Source: an uncultured Prevotellaceae bacterium
Lineage (GTDB): Bacteria; Bacteroidota; Bacteroidia; Bacteroidales; Bacteroidaceae
NCBI GenBank assembly: GCA_902774815.1
Contig: CACYJV010000015.1
Span: 1 to 64,000 of the forward strand
DNA: 64,000 bases
Direction of reading: 5' to 3'
Numbering within the stretch: the stretch's first letter is position 1; every line of letters begins with the position of its first letter. The notes under the pieces were generated by a model that had not been told where the DNA came from, did not search any database, and saw nothing but the letters and a program-made list of their open reading frames with translations. The translations under genes were made by a program, and so were the position numbers. Positions 43,322 to 52,600 of this stretch are shown here, in pieces.

Positions 43322-43852
43322 TTACGATTGCAGTGTCATGTGGTAGCCCATCCGCTTCAGCTGAACGGCAATGCCCATCAGGTAGAGCTGGTGCAGACAC
43401 GCCACGTAGGCGTTGAAGGCCTCGCGGGTTCCAGGCTCGATGTTCTGGCGGCGAAGGGCGTTGTACACGCGCGAGGCACACTCGCCGACCAGTTTCTCCA
43501 GCCCCACATAGTCGGCACCCGCCAGCAGCAACACTTCCTCGCGGATGTATTCGTCCAAGCCGTCGTAGCCGCGCTTACCTCGCATGTAGGCATAGACGTC
43601 GTCAATCTTGGAATAGATTTCCCACTCCGTGTCCCACATCTTCGCCAAGGCCATGCCGATGTACATCATCCAGCCGAGCGATGCCGAGGGGAAGTCCTGA
43701 AACTCCCGGATGCCATCGGGCAGGTAGGCACGGGCTATCGCCTCCCATTTGTCCTCCACGTCGGGGCATTCAGGCAAGCGCTCGTCCACCTCATCAACAG
43801 ACAGCAGAAACTGGTGCAAGTCCTGACGTAGTTTTTCTTCAAATTGTTCCAT
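43322..43852 (-). CDS. Conserved-looking hypothetical protein
   Basis: A 176-residue protein, mostly helical and acidic in its first half (VDEVDERLPECPDVEDKWE), with a WMMYIGMALAKMWDTEWEIY segment that is likely a buried helix rather than a membrane span. No signal peptide and no motif I know. It is expressed from the minus strand, divergent from the aldo/keto reductase, across a gap of about 90 bases. Coding character is good: long frame, sensible composition and a proper ATG. Function unknown. Confidence 0.6.
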   Translation of the reverse strand: MEQFEEKLRQDLHQFLLSVDEVDERLPECPDVEDKWEAIARAYLPDGIREFQDFPSASLGWMMYIGMALAKMWDTEWEIYSKIDDVYAYMRGKRGYDGLDEYIREEVLLLAGADYVGLEKLVGECASRVYNALRRQNIEPGTREAFNAYVACLHQLYLMGIAVQLKRMGYHMTLQS

Positions 43853-43881
43853 TTTGTTCTAAAATCACTTAATTATGGATG

Positions 43882-43919
43882 CAAAAATACACATATTTGC
43901 GGAATTATCCGTACTTTTG
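43882..43919. promoter_or_regulatory. Divergent -7 elements between the hypothetical gene and the aldo/keto reductase
   Basis: TACTTTTG at 43912-43919 (plus) and TATTTTTG on the minus strand at 43889-43882 both match TAnnTTTG. Neither has a TTG at the standard distance, so both are candidates only. Confidence 0.4.
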
Positions 43920-43943
43920 TGGACACAATTTTAAGGAATGAAC

Positions 43944-44780
43944 ATGAAGAAATACAAAACCTTGAACAATGGCTTGCTGATGCCGATGGTAGGACTGGGC
44001 GTCTATAACATCTCCGAGAAGGAAACGCAGCGAGTGGTGGAGGACGCCATCTCCGTAGGCTATAGGAGCATCGACACGGCAGCCATGTACTACAACGAGA
44101 AGGGCGTGGGCGATGCCGTCCGTGCATGTGGCATTCTGCGCGACGAGCTGTTCATCACGACGAAGATATGCGATTCCTGCTACACGAGGGAAGAAACCCT
44201 GCGCTCTGTCAGCCATTCCATGAAGCAACTGGGCCTGGACTATGTGGACCTGATGCTCATCCACTGGCCTGTAGGGAATCCTACTGTCATGTGGCACACG
44301 TTGGAAGAACTCTACGAACAAGGCATGTTCAAGGCTATCGGCGTCTCGAACTTCTATCCTAACACCTTTCCGAAGATTGTGAATGGTGCCAAAGTCATGC
44401 CTGTTGTGAACCAATGTGAGACGCACGTGTTCTACCAGCAACGGAAGATGCTGGAATACCTGAAGCCTTACGATGTTGCCTTTGAGGCATGGAGTCCGTT
44501 GGCTGAGGGCAGGCACGGCATCTTCAAGAATCCCATTCTTTGTGGGATTGGCGAGAAATATGGAAAGACCGCTGCCCAGATCGCGTTGAAGTTCCTGATT
44601 CAGAATGATGTCATCATCATCCCCAAGACCACCCATAAAGAAAGAATGGCTGAAAACATCGACCTCTTTGATTTCGAGCTGTCCGAGGAAGACCTTCGCG
44701 CCATCCGCTTGCTTGATACGGGCAGGAACGTAACGGGCTGGCCGTCTGATGCGCTCAAATACACTCCTGAAAGAGCATGA
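43944..44780 (+). CDS. Aldo/keto reductase
   Basis: A 278-residue NADPH-dependent aldo/keto reductase. The catalytic tetrad is visible: aspartate in SIDTAAMYYNE, tyrosine in the same segment, lysine in ITTKI and histidine in LMLIHWPVG. GVSNF and the cofactor-binding IPKTTH.ER block are also present. I prefer the ATG at 43944 because AAGGA (43933-43937) sits 6 bases before it; the ATG at 43938 is too close. The enzyme reduces aldehydes or ketones in the cytoplasm, and its substrate is not evident. It is monocistronic. Confidence 0.85.
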   Translation: MKKYKTLNNGLLMPMVGLGVYNISEKETQRVVEDAISVGYRSIDTAAMYYNEKGVGDAVRACGILRDELFITTKICDSCYTREETLRSVSHSMKQLGLDYVDLMLIHWPVGNPTVMWHTLEELYEQGMFKAIGVSNFYPNTFPKIVNGAKVMPVVNQCETHVFYQQRKMLEYLKPYDVAFEAWSPLAEGRHGIFKNPILCGIGEKYGKTAAQIALKFLIQNDVIIIPKTTHKERMAENIDLFDFELSEEDLRAIRLLDTGRNVTGWPSDALKYTPERA

Positions 44781-44867
44781 TACAGAGACAGAAGACTCAT
44801 GTCATCCCAAAAAGCCCCTTCATTTTCGGAAATCATGCCTGGGGCAAAGTAAAACAGCGTCTGAAAG

Positions 44868-44908
44868 AATAAAAAAAACGGGGGAACCCCATTTCTGGAG
44901 ATTCCCCT
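44868..44908 (-). terminator. Distal terminator on the minus strand
   Basis: On the minus strand GGGGAA pairs with TTCCCC around a 15-base loop and is followed by CGTTTTTTTTATTC. It lies about 270 bases beyond the GH51 stop, so it may be a second terminator for that gene after the hairpin at 45106. It is 90 bases after the convergent aldo/keto reductase stop. Confidence 0.6.
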
Positions 44909-44935
44909 CAGGTCCTTTGCCAAGGCATATATAGA

Positions 44936-45034
44936 GTTCATAATCAGTTCATAGCAAGTTCATAATCAAATCCTAACCAATTCATAACCCTTTCTTAACC
45001 TTTTCTTAACCCTTTCTTAACCTTTTCCTAACCA
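44936..45034. repeat. Nine-unit 11-base tandem repeat
   Basis: Nine consecutive degenerate 11-base units, from GTTCATAATCA at the left to TTTCTTAACCC and TTTCCTAACCA at the right, with no indels between units. The period is close to one DNA helical turn, so the A/T-rich part of each unit faces the same side of the helix. The repeat lies between two convergent genes in the otherwise gene-free gap 44781-45181. Confidence 0.8.
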
Positions 45035-45105
45035 CTATTGCTTCTATTCATGTTGCAAAGTACGGCATTTTTTGCGACATACACAAAGGAATATTCCTAA
45101 AGCGA

Positions 45106-45145
45106 AAGGGTGTTTTCCCTAAACTTGAGTAGGGAAAACACCCTT
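45106..45145 (-). terminator. Strong hairpin after the GH51 gene
   Basis: A perfect 16-base stem, AAGGGTGTTTTCCCTA (45106-45121) / TAGGGAAAACACCCTT (45130-45145), with an 8-base loop lies 37 bases beyond the stop of the GH51 gene. The following minus-strand sequence is TCGCTTTAGG, so the U-run is weak, but the stem alone is very stable. Confidence 0.7.
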
Positions 45146-45181
45146 GGCCCATCTTTTGGGTGCAAAATGTAGCGCCGGGCA

Positions 45182-47635
45182 TCACTTCGTTTTAGATCCT
45201 TTCACCCTGACGATGTTCAGCGAATACGGGGGCACGTCGAGGAGCACGCCACCTTCCTCGGGCGAGAGCAGTTGCTCCACGGGATGAATCGTGGTGGGGG
45301 CAGTGAGCGTATTCTCATCCATGCCGTCGTTGGCTGCCAAGCGCACGACACGAGCGCACTGCGGGGAGAAGTTCTTCAGGTTCACACGGGCAGTGGTTGC
45401 CACGTCGCCGGTGTTGACCACCTTCACGATGAGCTCGCTGCTGGCCTCGTCGATGGTAGCCGACGAGAAGATGCCCTTTGTGACATCATGCTTCAGAACG
45501 GTGTCGAACACCAGTTCGTTGTCGAGCCAGGCCTTCACGCTGTCGCCAGCCACCTGCAGGGTGACATCGTACCAACGTCCCGACTCCACACGTCCACGTT
45601 TCTCGACAGTCTGCAGCTTACCGCCGTTGCTGATCTGCTCGATGGCGTGCTGAGTGTTGCCCCATCCGCCGAAGTTCAGCCAGCAATAGTTCTTGTCGTC
45701 CACATAGTTGAAGATGATCAGGAAACCCTCAGCACCGCCATCCTTGCGGGCGCGGAACTTACAGGTGTAATGGTCGCTGTCGACGAGGTCCTTCTCCAGA
45801 CAGATGGTGGCTTCCTTGCGACTCGTCTGGCTGACGGTGTTGCCGTCCTTCTTCCAGTCGCCATTGACGTATTCCACCTCCTTGGCGGTTTCAAACGAGG
45901 CGCGTGTGCCCCACGTTCCGAACCCCACCCTACTCTGCCTGGGCGTCAGCTGTTTGCGGACCTTGTCCTTGTAGGGGTCGTTCTGTGCCACCTTCACCAC
46001 TTGCGTGCCGATGTGCTGAGGCATGAGCTGCTGAACGTAGTAGCTGGGGGTGCCCATCACGCGACTACTGCTGAAACGTATCATGTCCGGACGCCAGCGG
46101 GCATCGTTCTCGTTGACGAAGATGGGTGCATACGAGGCCAGTTGCACCACGTCCGAGTTGTTCTCCATGCCCATCATATAGACGGCCTCGCCCAGGGCGG
46201 CGTTCATGTTGCCCAGGTTGCCGAATCCGTTAGTCACGGCATATTCGCCCACATAGACTTTCGGCCCTTCGCGGTCATAGCTGTCGTACTTATGGAAGGC
46301 TGCTGCAAACCAGTCGGGCGAGCGGTAGTAGTGCTCGTCAAGCAGGTCGACGGGCAGCGTAGAGTTCCACTTCGGGTTGTCGTCGCCCCAAGCCACCACG
46401 TTGCCGACAATCTTCATATCGGGGTACTTGGCTCGGATGGCCTTGTAGAACTGGTCGTAGCGCTCGTAGTAGTGGTCGCTCTGCTGGCGCGGGTCGGGTT
46501 GGTTGTTCTCGTTGCCCACCTCCAAATATTCCAGTCCGAACGGCTCCGGATGTCCGTTCTTGGCACGCATGGCGCCATATTTCGTCGTGATGGGGCCGTT
46601 GGCATACTCGATGGCGCTCAGGCACTCGTCAATCCACGGCTGTATGCTGTCGTAGGGTGTCATGCCACCATGCCACAAGCCCACGTTGACCACATAGAGA
46701 GGCTTGGCACCCAGGTCCTCGGCCAGCTGCAGGTATTCGTGATAGCCCAGTCCGTCGGTGGTGCGATAGCCCCAGTTCACGTTCCAGTGGCCTTCGCGCT
46801 CCTCTATCGGTCCTATGGTACGTTCCCAGCGGAAAGCGTTGTCGGGGCTCTCCTGCCCCTCCACGAAGCAACCGCCGGGGAAGCGCATGAACTTCGGGTG
46901 CATCTGCCACAGCATATTGGCCAGGTCGGGACGCATGCCGTTAGCGCGGTTCTTGAACGTTGGCGGGAAGAGGCTCACCATGTCTATCTGCACCACTCCC
47001 ACACCGTCGAACACCAGTGCAAACTGCGCCTGCGGGTCGTTGTCGTTGGCGGTAAAGGTTGCCTCGTACTTCGTCCAGCCCTTGGCCTTGGCGGCAGGAA
47101 ATGCTCCAACCTCCGTCTCAGCATAGAGTTGTGAGCCGTCCTGCGAGCAGAGCGTGGCTTTCACAGTGCCTTTGTACTTTGGAGCCTTGGCCCAGAACGA
47201 CAGGCGATAGCTGCGACCTTGCACCGCGTTGATGCCCCAATAGCCCTCGTTCACCAGGCAGACAGGCATCGCTGCCGAAGCCTTGACGTCTAGTTCCAAG
47301 GCGTTGTGCTGCACACTGTTGAGCAGTGGCGTCTTTTTCGAAGGCTGTATGAGCCTTGCCGTGAGTTGCGACGGAGCGGCAGCATACGTCGACCATCCCT
47401 GCATGTCTGCAGGCGCACCGAAGCGAGGACCGTCCTCGAACGAGCGGTTGCGTATCAGCTCGGCATAGATGCCGCCGTCGGCAGCATGGTTAATGTCTTC
47501 ATAGAAGATGCCGTAGAGCATTGGACTCACCTTCGGACCGCGCTGCTGGGCGTCGATGTCGATGGTCACTTGCGCCTGGACTGTAGCCGCAAAGGCAGCC
47601 AATCCAGCCATGAGAAGCATTTTTTTGTAAGTCAT
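45182..47635 (-). CDS. Secreted alpha-L-arabinofuranosidase, GH51
   Basis: An 817-residue secreted GH51 enzyme with a signal peptide ending TVQAQ. N-terminal beta region with PMLYGIFYEDINHAADGG, a carbohydrate-binding-like insert (residues 90-210), then the catalytic barrel: KFMRFPGGCFVEG, the acid/base glutamate in EYLEVGNENN, and VYVGEYAV as the likely nucleophile strand. After about residue 570 there is a LamG-like module followed by the GH51 C-terminal beta domain. It removes arabinose side chains from arabinan or arabinoxylan in the periplasm or outside the cell. It is monocistronic on the minus strand, with a strong hairpin after the stop. Confidence 0.9.
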   Translation of the reverse strand: MTYKKMLLMAGLAAFAATVQAQVTIDIDAQQRGPKVSPMLYGIFYEDINHAADGGIYAELIRNRSFEDGPRFGAPADMQGWSTYAAAPSQLTARLIQPSKKTPLLNSVQHNALELDVKASAAMPVCLVNEGYWGINAVQGRSYRLSFWAKAPKYKGTVKATLCSQDGSQLYAETEVGAFPAAKAKGWTKYEATFTANDNDPQAQFALVFDGVGVVQIDMVSLFPPTFKNRANGMRPDLANMLWQMHPKFMRFPGGCFVEGQESPDNAFRWERTIGPIEEREGHWNVNWGYRTTDGLGYHEYLQLAEDLGAKPLYVVNVGLWHGGMTPYDSIQPWIDECLSAIEYANGPITTKYGAMRAKNGHPEPFGLEYLEVGNENNQPDPRQQSDHYYERYDQFYKAIRAKYPDMKIVGNVVAWGDDNPKWNSTLPVDLLDEHYYRSPDWFAAAFHKYDSYDREGPKVYVGEYAVTNGFGNLGNMNAALGEAVYMMGMENNSDVVQLASYAPIFVNENDARWRPDMIRFSSSRVMGTPSYYVQQLMPQHIGTQVVKVAQNDPYKDKVRKQLTPRQSRVGFGTWGTRASFETAKEVEYVNGDWKKDGNTVSQTSRKEATICLEKDLVDSDHYTCKFRARKDGGAEGFLIIFNYVDDKNYCWLNFGGWGNTQHAIEQISNGGKLQTVEKRGRVESGRWYDVTLQVAGDSVKAWLDNELVFDTVLKHDVTKGIFSSATIDEASSELIVKVVNTGDVATTARVNLKNFSPQCARVVRLAANDGMDENTLTAPTTIHPVEQLLSPEEGGVLLDVPPYSLNIVRVKGSKTK

Positions 47636-47723
47636 AATTTCCCTTTGTTATATGATTGTAGTATTTCCAAACCTTACCGAAAGACTTGTCAAAGACGATG
47701 CAAAAACCGAATGAAGAATTCGG

Positions 47724-48164
47724 CTAACCCAGCTTTTTCTCCATCCTGAAGCACGTGAAGGTTTCGCCGACTATCTTCCGTGAGTAGTCGGCCACATACC
47801 CTTGTGCCTCATAGAAGGGAATCTTGTTGTCGCGGCTCTCGACCACGGCAACCTGATAGCCCAGCTCCATCGCCCACTGCTCAGCCTCACGCACCACCGT
47901 CGTGCCAAGTCCCCGATGGCGATACTCCGGCAGCACGACGATTCGGCCGAGCATCACGTGCGCGTCGTCGATGGCATACAGCCGACAGGTGGCCACAGGC
48001 AGAAAGTCGTCGACGATGACGACATACTTCGTCTGCGGCGTGTCGTGTTCGTCAAATTCCACGTCGAGCGGAATCCGATGCTTCCTTGCCATGGCCTGTA
48101 TGCGGACGTAGTAGGCACCAGCCTGCTCAGCCGTTCTTGTTGCTCTGATCATCTCCATACGCAT
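47724..48164 (-). CDS. GNAT-family N-acetyltransferase
   Basis: A 146-residue GNAT acetyltransferase. The acetyl-CoA-binding loop is VLPEYRHRGLGTTVV (R/Q-x-x-G-x-G/A pattern), and the C-terminal block VVESRDNKIPFYEAQGYV is typical. The substrate is unknown. Internal ATGs at 48158 and 48152 are alternative starts. It is divergent from the lactonase gene; a TATCTTTG on the minus strand at 48260-48253 is a candidate -7 element without a good -33 match. Confidence 0.8.
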   Translation of the reverse strand: MRMEMIRATRTAEQAGAYYVRIQAMARKHRIPLDVEFDEHDTPQTKYVVIVDDFLPVATCRLYAIDDAHVMLGRIVVLPEYRHRGLGTTVVREAEQWAMELGYQVAVVESRDNKIPFYEAQGYVADYSRKIVGETFTCFRMEKKLG

Positions 48165-48282
48165 CGTCAGTCGGGCATTCCCCGCGTTGGCTTTCGCCTG
48201 CCGTGTACCGGCATTTTTGCCGAGGTGCAGCCCGTTTCACAAATTTCTTCTGCAAAGATACTCATTTTTGTCCAATTATTTA

Positions 48283-48290
48283 TATTTTTG
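48283..48290 (+). promoter_or_regulatory. Possible -7 element of the lactonase gene
   Basis: TATTTTTG matches TAnnTTTG, 24 bases before the ATG at 48314. There is no TTG at the standard distance upstream. The short distance supports the ATG at 48314 over the long upstream extension to 48203. Confidence 0.45.
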
Positions 48291-48313
48291 TGGCTATAAT
48301 TACGAATCACGCT

Positions 48314-49420
48314 ATGTACATCTACAGAAAATCCATCGCCAAGCACATGGGGTGCATGCTCGCACTTACAGGCCTCGTAGGCCATCTGCAGGCACAAGAA
48401 CGGCTGACGATGATCGTCGGCACCTACACCGACGGCGGCAGCTACGGCATCTACACCTATCGGTTCAACCCTTCGACGGGCGAAGCCCTCGCCCTGGACT
48501 CGCTGCCGATGACCAATCCGTCGTTCCTGACCGTCTCGCCCCGCAAGCACATTGTCTATGCCGTGAGCGAGACCAACGACGCCCAGGCTTCGCTGAACAC
48601 CATCAGGCTGAACGCCAGCAGCGGAAAGATGACGCTCCTGAGCTCGGCAGCCACCGAGGGAGGCGACCCATGCTATGTGGCCACAAACGGGACGACGGTG
48701 CTCACGGCCAACTACTCCGGCGGCTCCATGAGCGTGTTCAGCCTGAGCGATGAAGGCACGAAGGCCAGCCTCACCACGCGCTTCCTCGGGTCCAAGGGAG
48801 GCCCCGACCTATCGCGTCAGCAGGCCCCGCACGTCCACTGCGCATGCTTCGCTCCCGACGGCCGCTATGCGCTGGCCACCGATTTCAGCGCCGACCGCAT
48901 CCTTTCCTATCGCCTGCAAGGGCAAAACGTCATCGCCAACGGTTTGGCCGCCAAGGTCAGTGCCGATTCCGGTCCGCGCCACCTCGTGTTCAGCCCGAAC
49001 GGCCGTTTTGCCTACCTGATGAGCGAGCTGTCGGGCAAGGTCACCGTCTTCCGCTATAGCGACGGACGGCTTGAGGCGCTGCAAGAGATTGTCTCCGACA
49101 GCGTCGGCGCACGTGGCGGCGCTGACATCCACCTCAGTCCCGACGGCAGGTTCCTCTACTCAAGCAACCGCCTGAAGGCCGAGGGCATCGCCATCTTCGC
49201 CGTCGACGCACTGACAGGCCTGCTCACGCCTGTCGGCTATCAGCCCACGGCAGCCCATCCACGACAGTTCAACATCACCCCCAACGGCCACTTCCTGCTC
49301 TGCTGCTGCCGCGACAGCAACAAGATCCAGGTGTTCCGCCGCGACAAGACGACCGGACTGCTCACCGACACCGGCAACGACATTCCCGTCAGCAGAGCCG
49401 TCTGCGTGCAGTTCCTGTAG
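48314..49420 (+). CDS. YbhE-like lactonase-family beta-propeller
   Basis: A 368-residue seven-bladed beta-propeller of the lactonase (6-phosphogluconolactonase, YbhE) family. I start at ATG 48314, which gives a signal peptide ending HLQAQ; the frame extends to 48203 but that extension would carry the promoter. Repeated blade patterns are visible: GTYTDGGSYGIYTY, NPSFLTVSPRKHIVYAVSE, PHVHCACFAPDGRYALATD, GPRHLVFSPNGRFAYLMSE and HPRQFNITPNGHFLLC. Export implies it does not serve cytoplasmic pentose phosphate metabolism. It may hydrolyse lactones from sugar oxidation, but that is inference. Confidence 0.8.
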   Translation: MYIYRKSIAKHMGCMLALTGLVGHLQAQERLTMIVGTYTDGGSYGIYTYRFNPSTGEALALDSLPMTNPSFLTVSPRKHIVYAVSETNDAQASLNTIRLNASSGKMTLLSSAATEGGDPCYVATNGTTVLTANYSGGSMSVFSLSDEGTKASLTTRFLGSKGGPDLSRQQAPHVHCACFAPDGRYALATDFSADRILSYRLQGQNVIANGLAAKVSADSGPRHLVFSPNGRFAYLMSELSGKVTVFRYSDGRLEALQEIVSDSVGARGGADIHLSPDGRFLYSSNRLKAEGIAIFAVDALTGLLTPVGYQPTAAHPRQFNITPNGHFLLCCCRDSNKIQVFRRDKTTGLLTDTGNDIPVSRAVCVQFL

Positions 49421-49439
49421 CGGATTCCCATCCCCACGT

Positions 49440-49466
49440 GCAGGAGCAGACTCCCGTGTCTGCCCG
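49440..49466. repeat. Diverged copy of the palindromic repeat
   Basis: GCAGGAGCAGACTCCCGTG followed by TCTGCCCG matches the 27-base repeat with two changes in its left end. A fragment of the inverted end (GGGTCTGCCCAT) lies at about 49508. Confidence 0.7.
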
Positions 49467-49635
49467 CCCTTTCCCAACAAAAACCCAATCAAACGGCCAT
49501 ATACAAGGGTCTGCCCATCTCTTTGCATAGTAGGGGTCGATCATTGTTATTGTCACATTTCCCCAAAAACCTAAAAAAGTGGCCGGACTGACAATTATTT
49601 GGGTAAAATAGAGTGAGGTTTTCATTTTTTTTGTG

Positions 49636-49643
49636 TATATTTG
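49636..49643 (+). promoter_or_regulatory. Possible -7 element of the NRPS gene
   Basis: TATATTTG matches TAnnTTTG, 43 bases before the ATG at 49686. The region 20 bases upstream has no TTG, so the -33 element is unclear. Confidence 0.5.
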
Positions 49644-49685
49644 CAGCGTTATTACTTAGAACTGAACAACTTAATCCATTCTATT

Positions 49686-52600
49686 ATGAAGTCCTATCCA
49701 TTGCTCCAGTCGCAATTGGGCGTCTTTTACGACTGCCTGAAATATCCAGAGGTAAAGCAATATAATATTCCTTGTATTGTCCCCCTGACAGACGACATCG
49801 ACTTCGACCGCCTGGAGGTAGCTCTTCAGGCCATCTTTGCGGCAAGAAAGGAACTGCGCATCCGCTTCTTCATCGACGAGAAGGGCGAACCGCGACAGTT
49901 TGTCGACGACAACAAGAGGCTGACCATAAGACGTCGCGAGATGGCAGAAGCCGATTTCCAGGAGTATGCCCATCACGAGTTCTGCCGACCTTTCGACATC
50001 ATGGGCGATGAGCCGTTGATAAGGGCAGAAATCGTAACGACACCAGACAGAAGCTACTTGTTGGTGGACATCCACCACATGGTAACCGACGGCACAAGCT
50101 ACCTGGTGCTGTTCCCCCAGCGCGACCTACCACTGGCATACGAAGGCAAGCCGTTGCCCGTCCAGGAATACGGTATGCTGGAGGCTGCCGAAGACGAGTT
50201 TGCACGCTTGGGCGACGAGGAATACCTGCGGGCAAAGGAGCTGATGAAGGAGAAATATGCGGGCGTAGATCTGGCCACGCTCTCGGCACGACCAGAGAAC
50301 CCCGTGGGCGAGATGGGGCAGGAATCGGCCTATATCAGCAGGACGAAGGTCGACGATTGGTGCAAGGAGAACGGGTTTGCACCTTACCAGCTACTCCAGG
50401 CTGCGTTCAGCTACGTGCTGGCCCGCCTGCTGCGCGAGGAGAAGGTGGCCTACACGACCATCTACCACGGGCGTCGCGACCCGCGAGTGCGCCAGGCCTA
50501 TGGTATGTTTGTGCGCACCATCCCGTTTATGATGGAAATAAAGAAAGAACAGTCCGTGCGTGAGTACGTCGACGCCATTCACACGGAGATGAAAGCAACG
50601 CTGTCGCAGCTGGCCTACCCCTTCTCGCACTTCTGCCGCGACCTGGGAGTACAGCCCGGCATCTCGTTCAACTTCACTGCCCTGCCCGGCTGGGAAGAGG
50701 AATACCACTTCGGCGACAGACATTGCCCGTTTGTGCAGCAAGACCGCGGCGACGTATTCTATGACTTGCTGGCACACATCTTCATCGTCGGAGCAGCTGT
50801 GGCCGGCGCTGCGCCTTCGGAGGGCGAGTTCTACGACATCCGTATGGAGTCGAGTCTGGCCATGAACACCCGCAAGACCATGCGTATGATGGCCGATGCC
50901 ATCAAGGCTACGATGGAACAGATGATGGCCCATCCCGACGATGCCATCGACAGCATCAGTATCGTGAGCGACGAAGAGGCCGAGCGAATCATCAAGATAG
51001 GAACAGGCAAGGACATCGACGTGGACCTGAACAAGACCTTTGCCAACCTCTTCACGGAACAGGCTCGGCGAACACCCGATGCTCCTGCCGTGGTGGACAA
51101 GGACAGCGAACTGACTTACGGCGAGATGGATCGCTATTCGAATGCGCTCGCCCGTCAGCTCATTGACTTCGGCGTAAAGCCCGACGACTTCGTGTGCGTC
51201 ATGCTCGACCGCACCAAGGAATTCCCACTGGCCGTACTGGCCATTCACAAGGCGGGTGCCGCCTATACACCCCTCGACTTCGAATATCCTAACGAGCGAC
51301 TGAACTACATGCTCGAGAATTCAGAGTCGAAGGTGCTCATCACCTCGCACGACGTGCTGGAGGCCAAGCAGGCGGAAGGCAAGTTCGACACCGCCCAGGC
51401 CCGCACGTTCTTCATTGACGACTTCATGGCTGAGGAGCGCAGCCAGAGCGGCACGTGCGAACCCATCGACCTGTCGAAGCCCGACGGCCTTGCCTACATG
51501 ATCTACACCTCAGGCTCAACGGGCAAGCCCAAGGGTGCCATGCTTCACCAAGCCGGTCTGCGTAACTTCATCGCCGTGGTCATCGACATGGAAAAACTGA
51601 CCGCAGCTGATCGCATCAGCGGTCATCGCTCGTTCTCGTTCGATGCCCATATCGAAGACATGTATCCTGTGCTCACGCTGGGTGGATCGTTCCACATCAT
51701 GCCTACAGAGATTCGCAAAGACCTTCATGCCATCCGACAATTCCTTTTCGACCATCAGATAACGGGTGGTGGCTACTCGACGGCGATGACGAGCCTGTTG
51801 CTCAACACATTCGATGACCTGCCTATCCGCTTCACGACGGGTGGTGGCGAGAAGATGGACGGCGTCTACAGCGACCATATAGAAATCATCAATGTCTATG
51901 GCCCGACGGAGTGTACCGACGATACCTCCTACTTTAGCATCGAACCTGGAACCCGCGTTGAAAACATTCCCATCGGCCAGAGTGTGCCCAACAACTGGAA
52001 CTTCATTGTCGACACGGCAGGCAACCTGGTGCCGCAAGGTGTGGCTGGCGAGCTGTGCTTTGCAGGCGTGCAGGTTGGCCGCGGCTATTGGCGCCTGCCT
52101 GAAAGGACGGCAAAGTCGTTCGTCGACTGTCCCTTCGTGAAGAACGACCGCTGGGGACGTCCTGTCCGCATGTACCACACCGGCGACCTCTGCCGCTGGA
52201 ACGAGGAGGGACAGATAGAGTACATGGGGCGCATCGACACGCAGGTGAAACTTCGTGGTTTCCGCATCGAACTGGGTGAGATTGAAAGCAAGGCGCTCAA
52301 CATCGAAGGCGTCAGACAAGCTGCTGCCGAGGTGCGAAAGGTGATGGGCAACGAGCATTTGGTGCTCTACTACACGGCGGACGACGGTTCGTCCATCGAC
52401 GACGAAGCCATCAGAACAGCCCTTACGGCATCGTCGCTGGCCGAATATATGGTGCCGGATACCTACATGCGCCTCGATGCCATGCCAATGACTCCCAACG
52501 GGAAGATCAACCGCAAGGTGCTACCCATGCCCGAACTGAAACGAAGCATCGACTTCGTGGCTCCCGAAGGCGAGACGGAACAGCTCTTTGCCAGCGTTTT

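Noticed and set aside
44936..45034. Possible CRISPR array
   Set aside because: The units are 11 bases and contiguous, with no unique spacers between them and no cas genes in the window.
45272..47134. Plus-strand frame of 620 codons
   Set aside because: It is the mirror of the GH51 gene, whose domains and signal peptide are clear. The translation is compositionally odd and without motifs.
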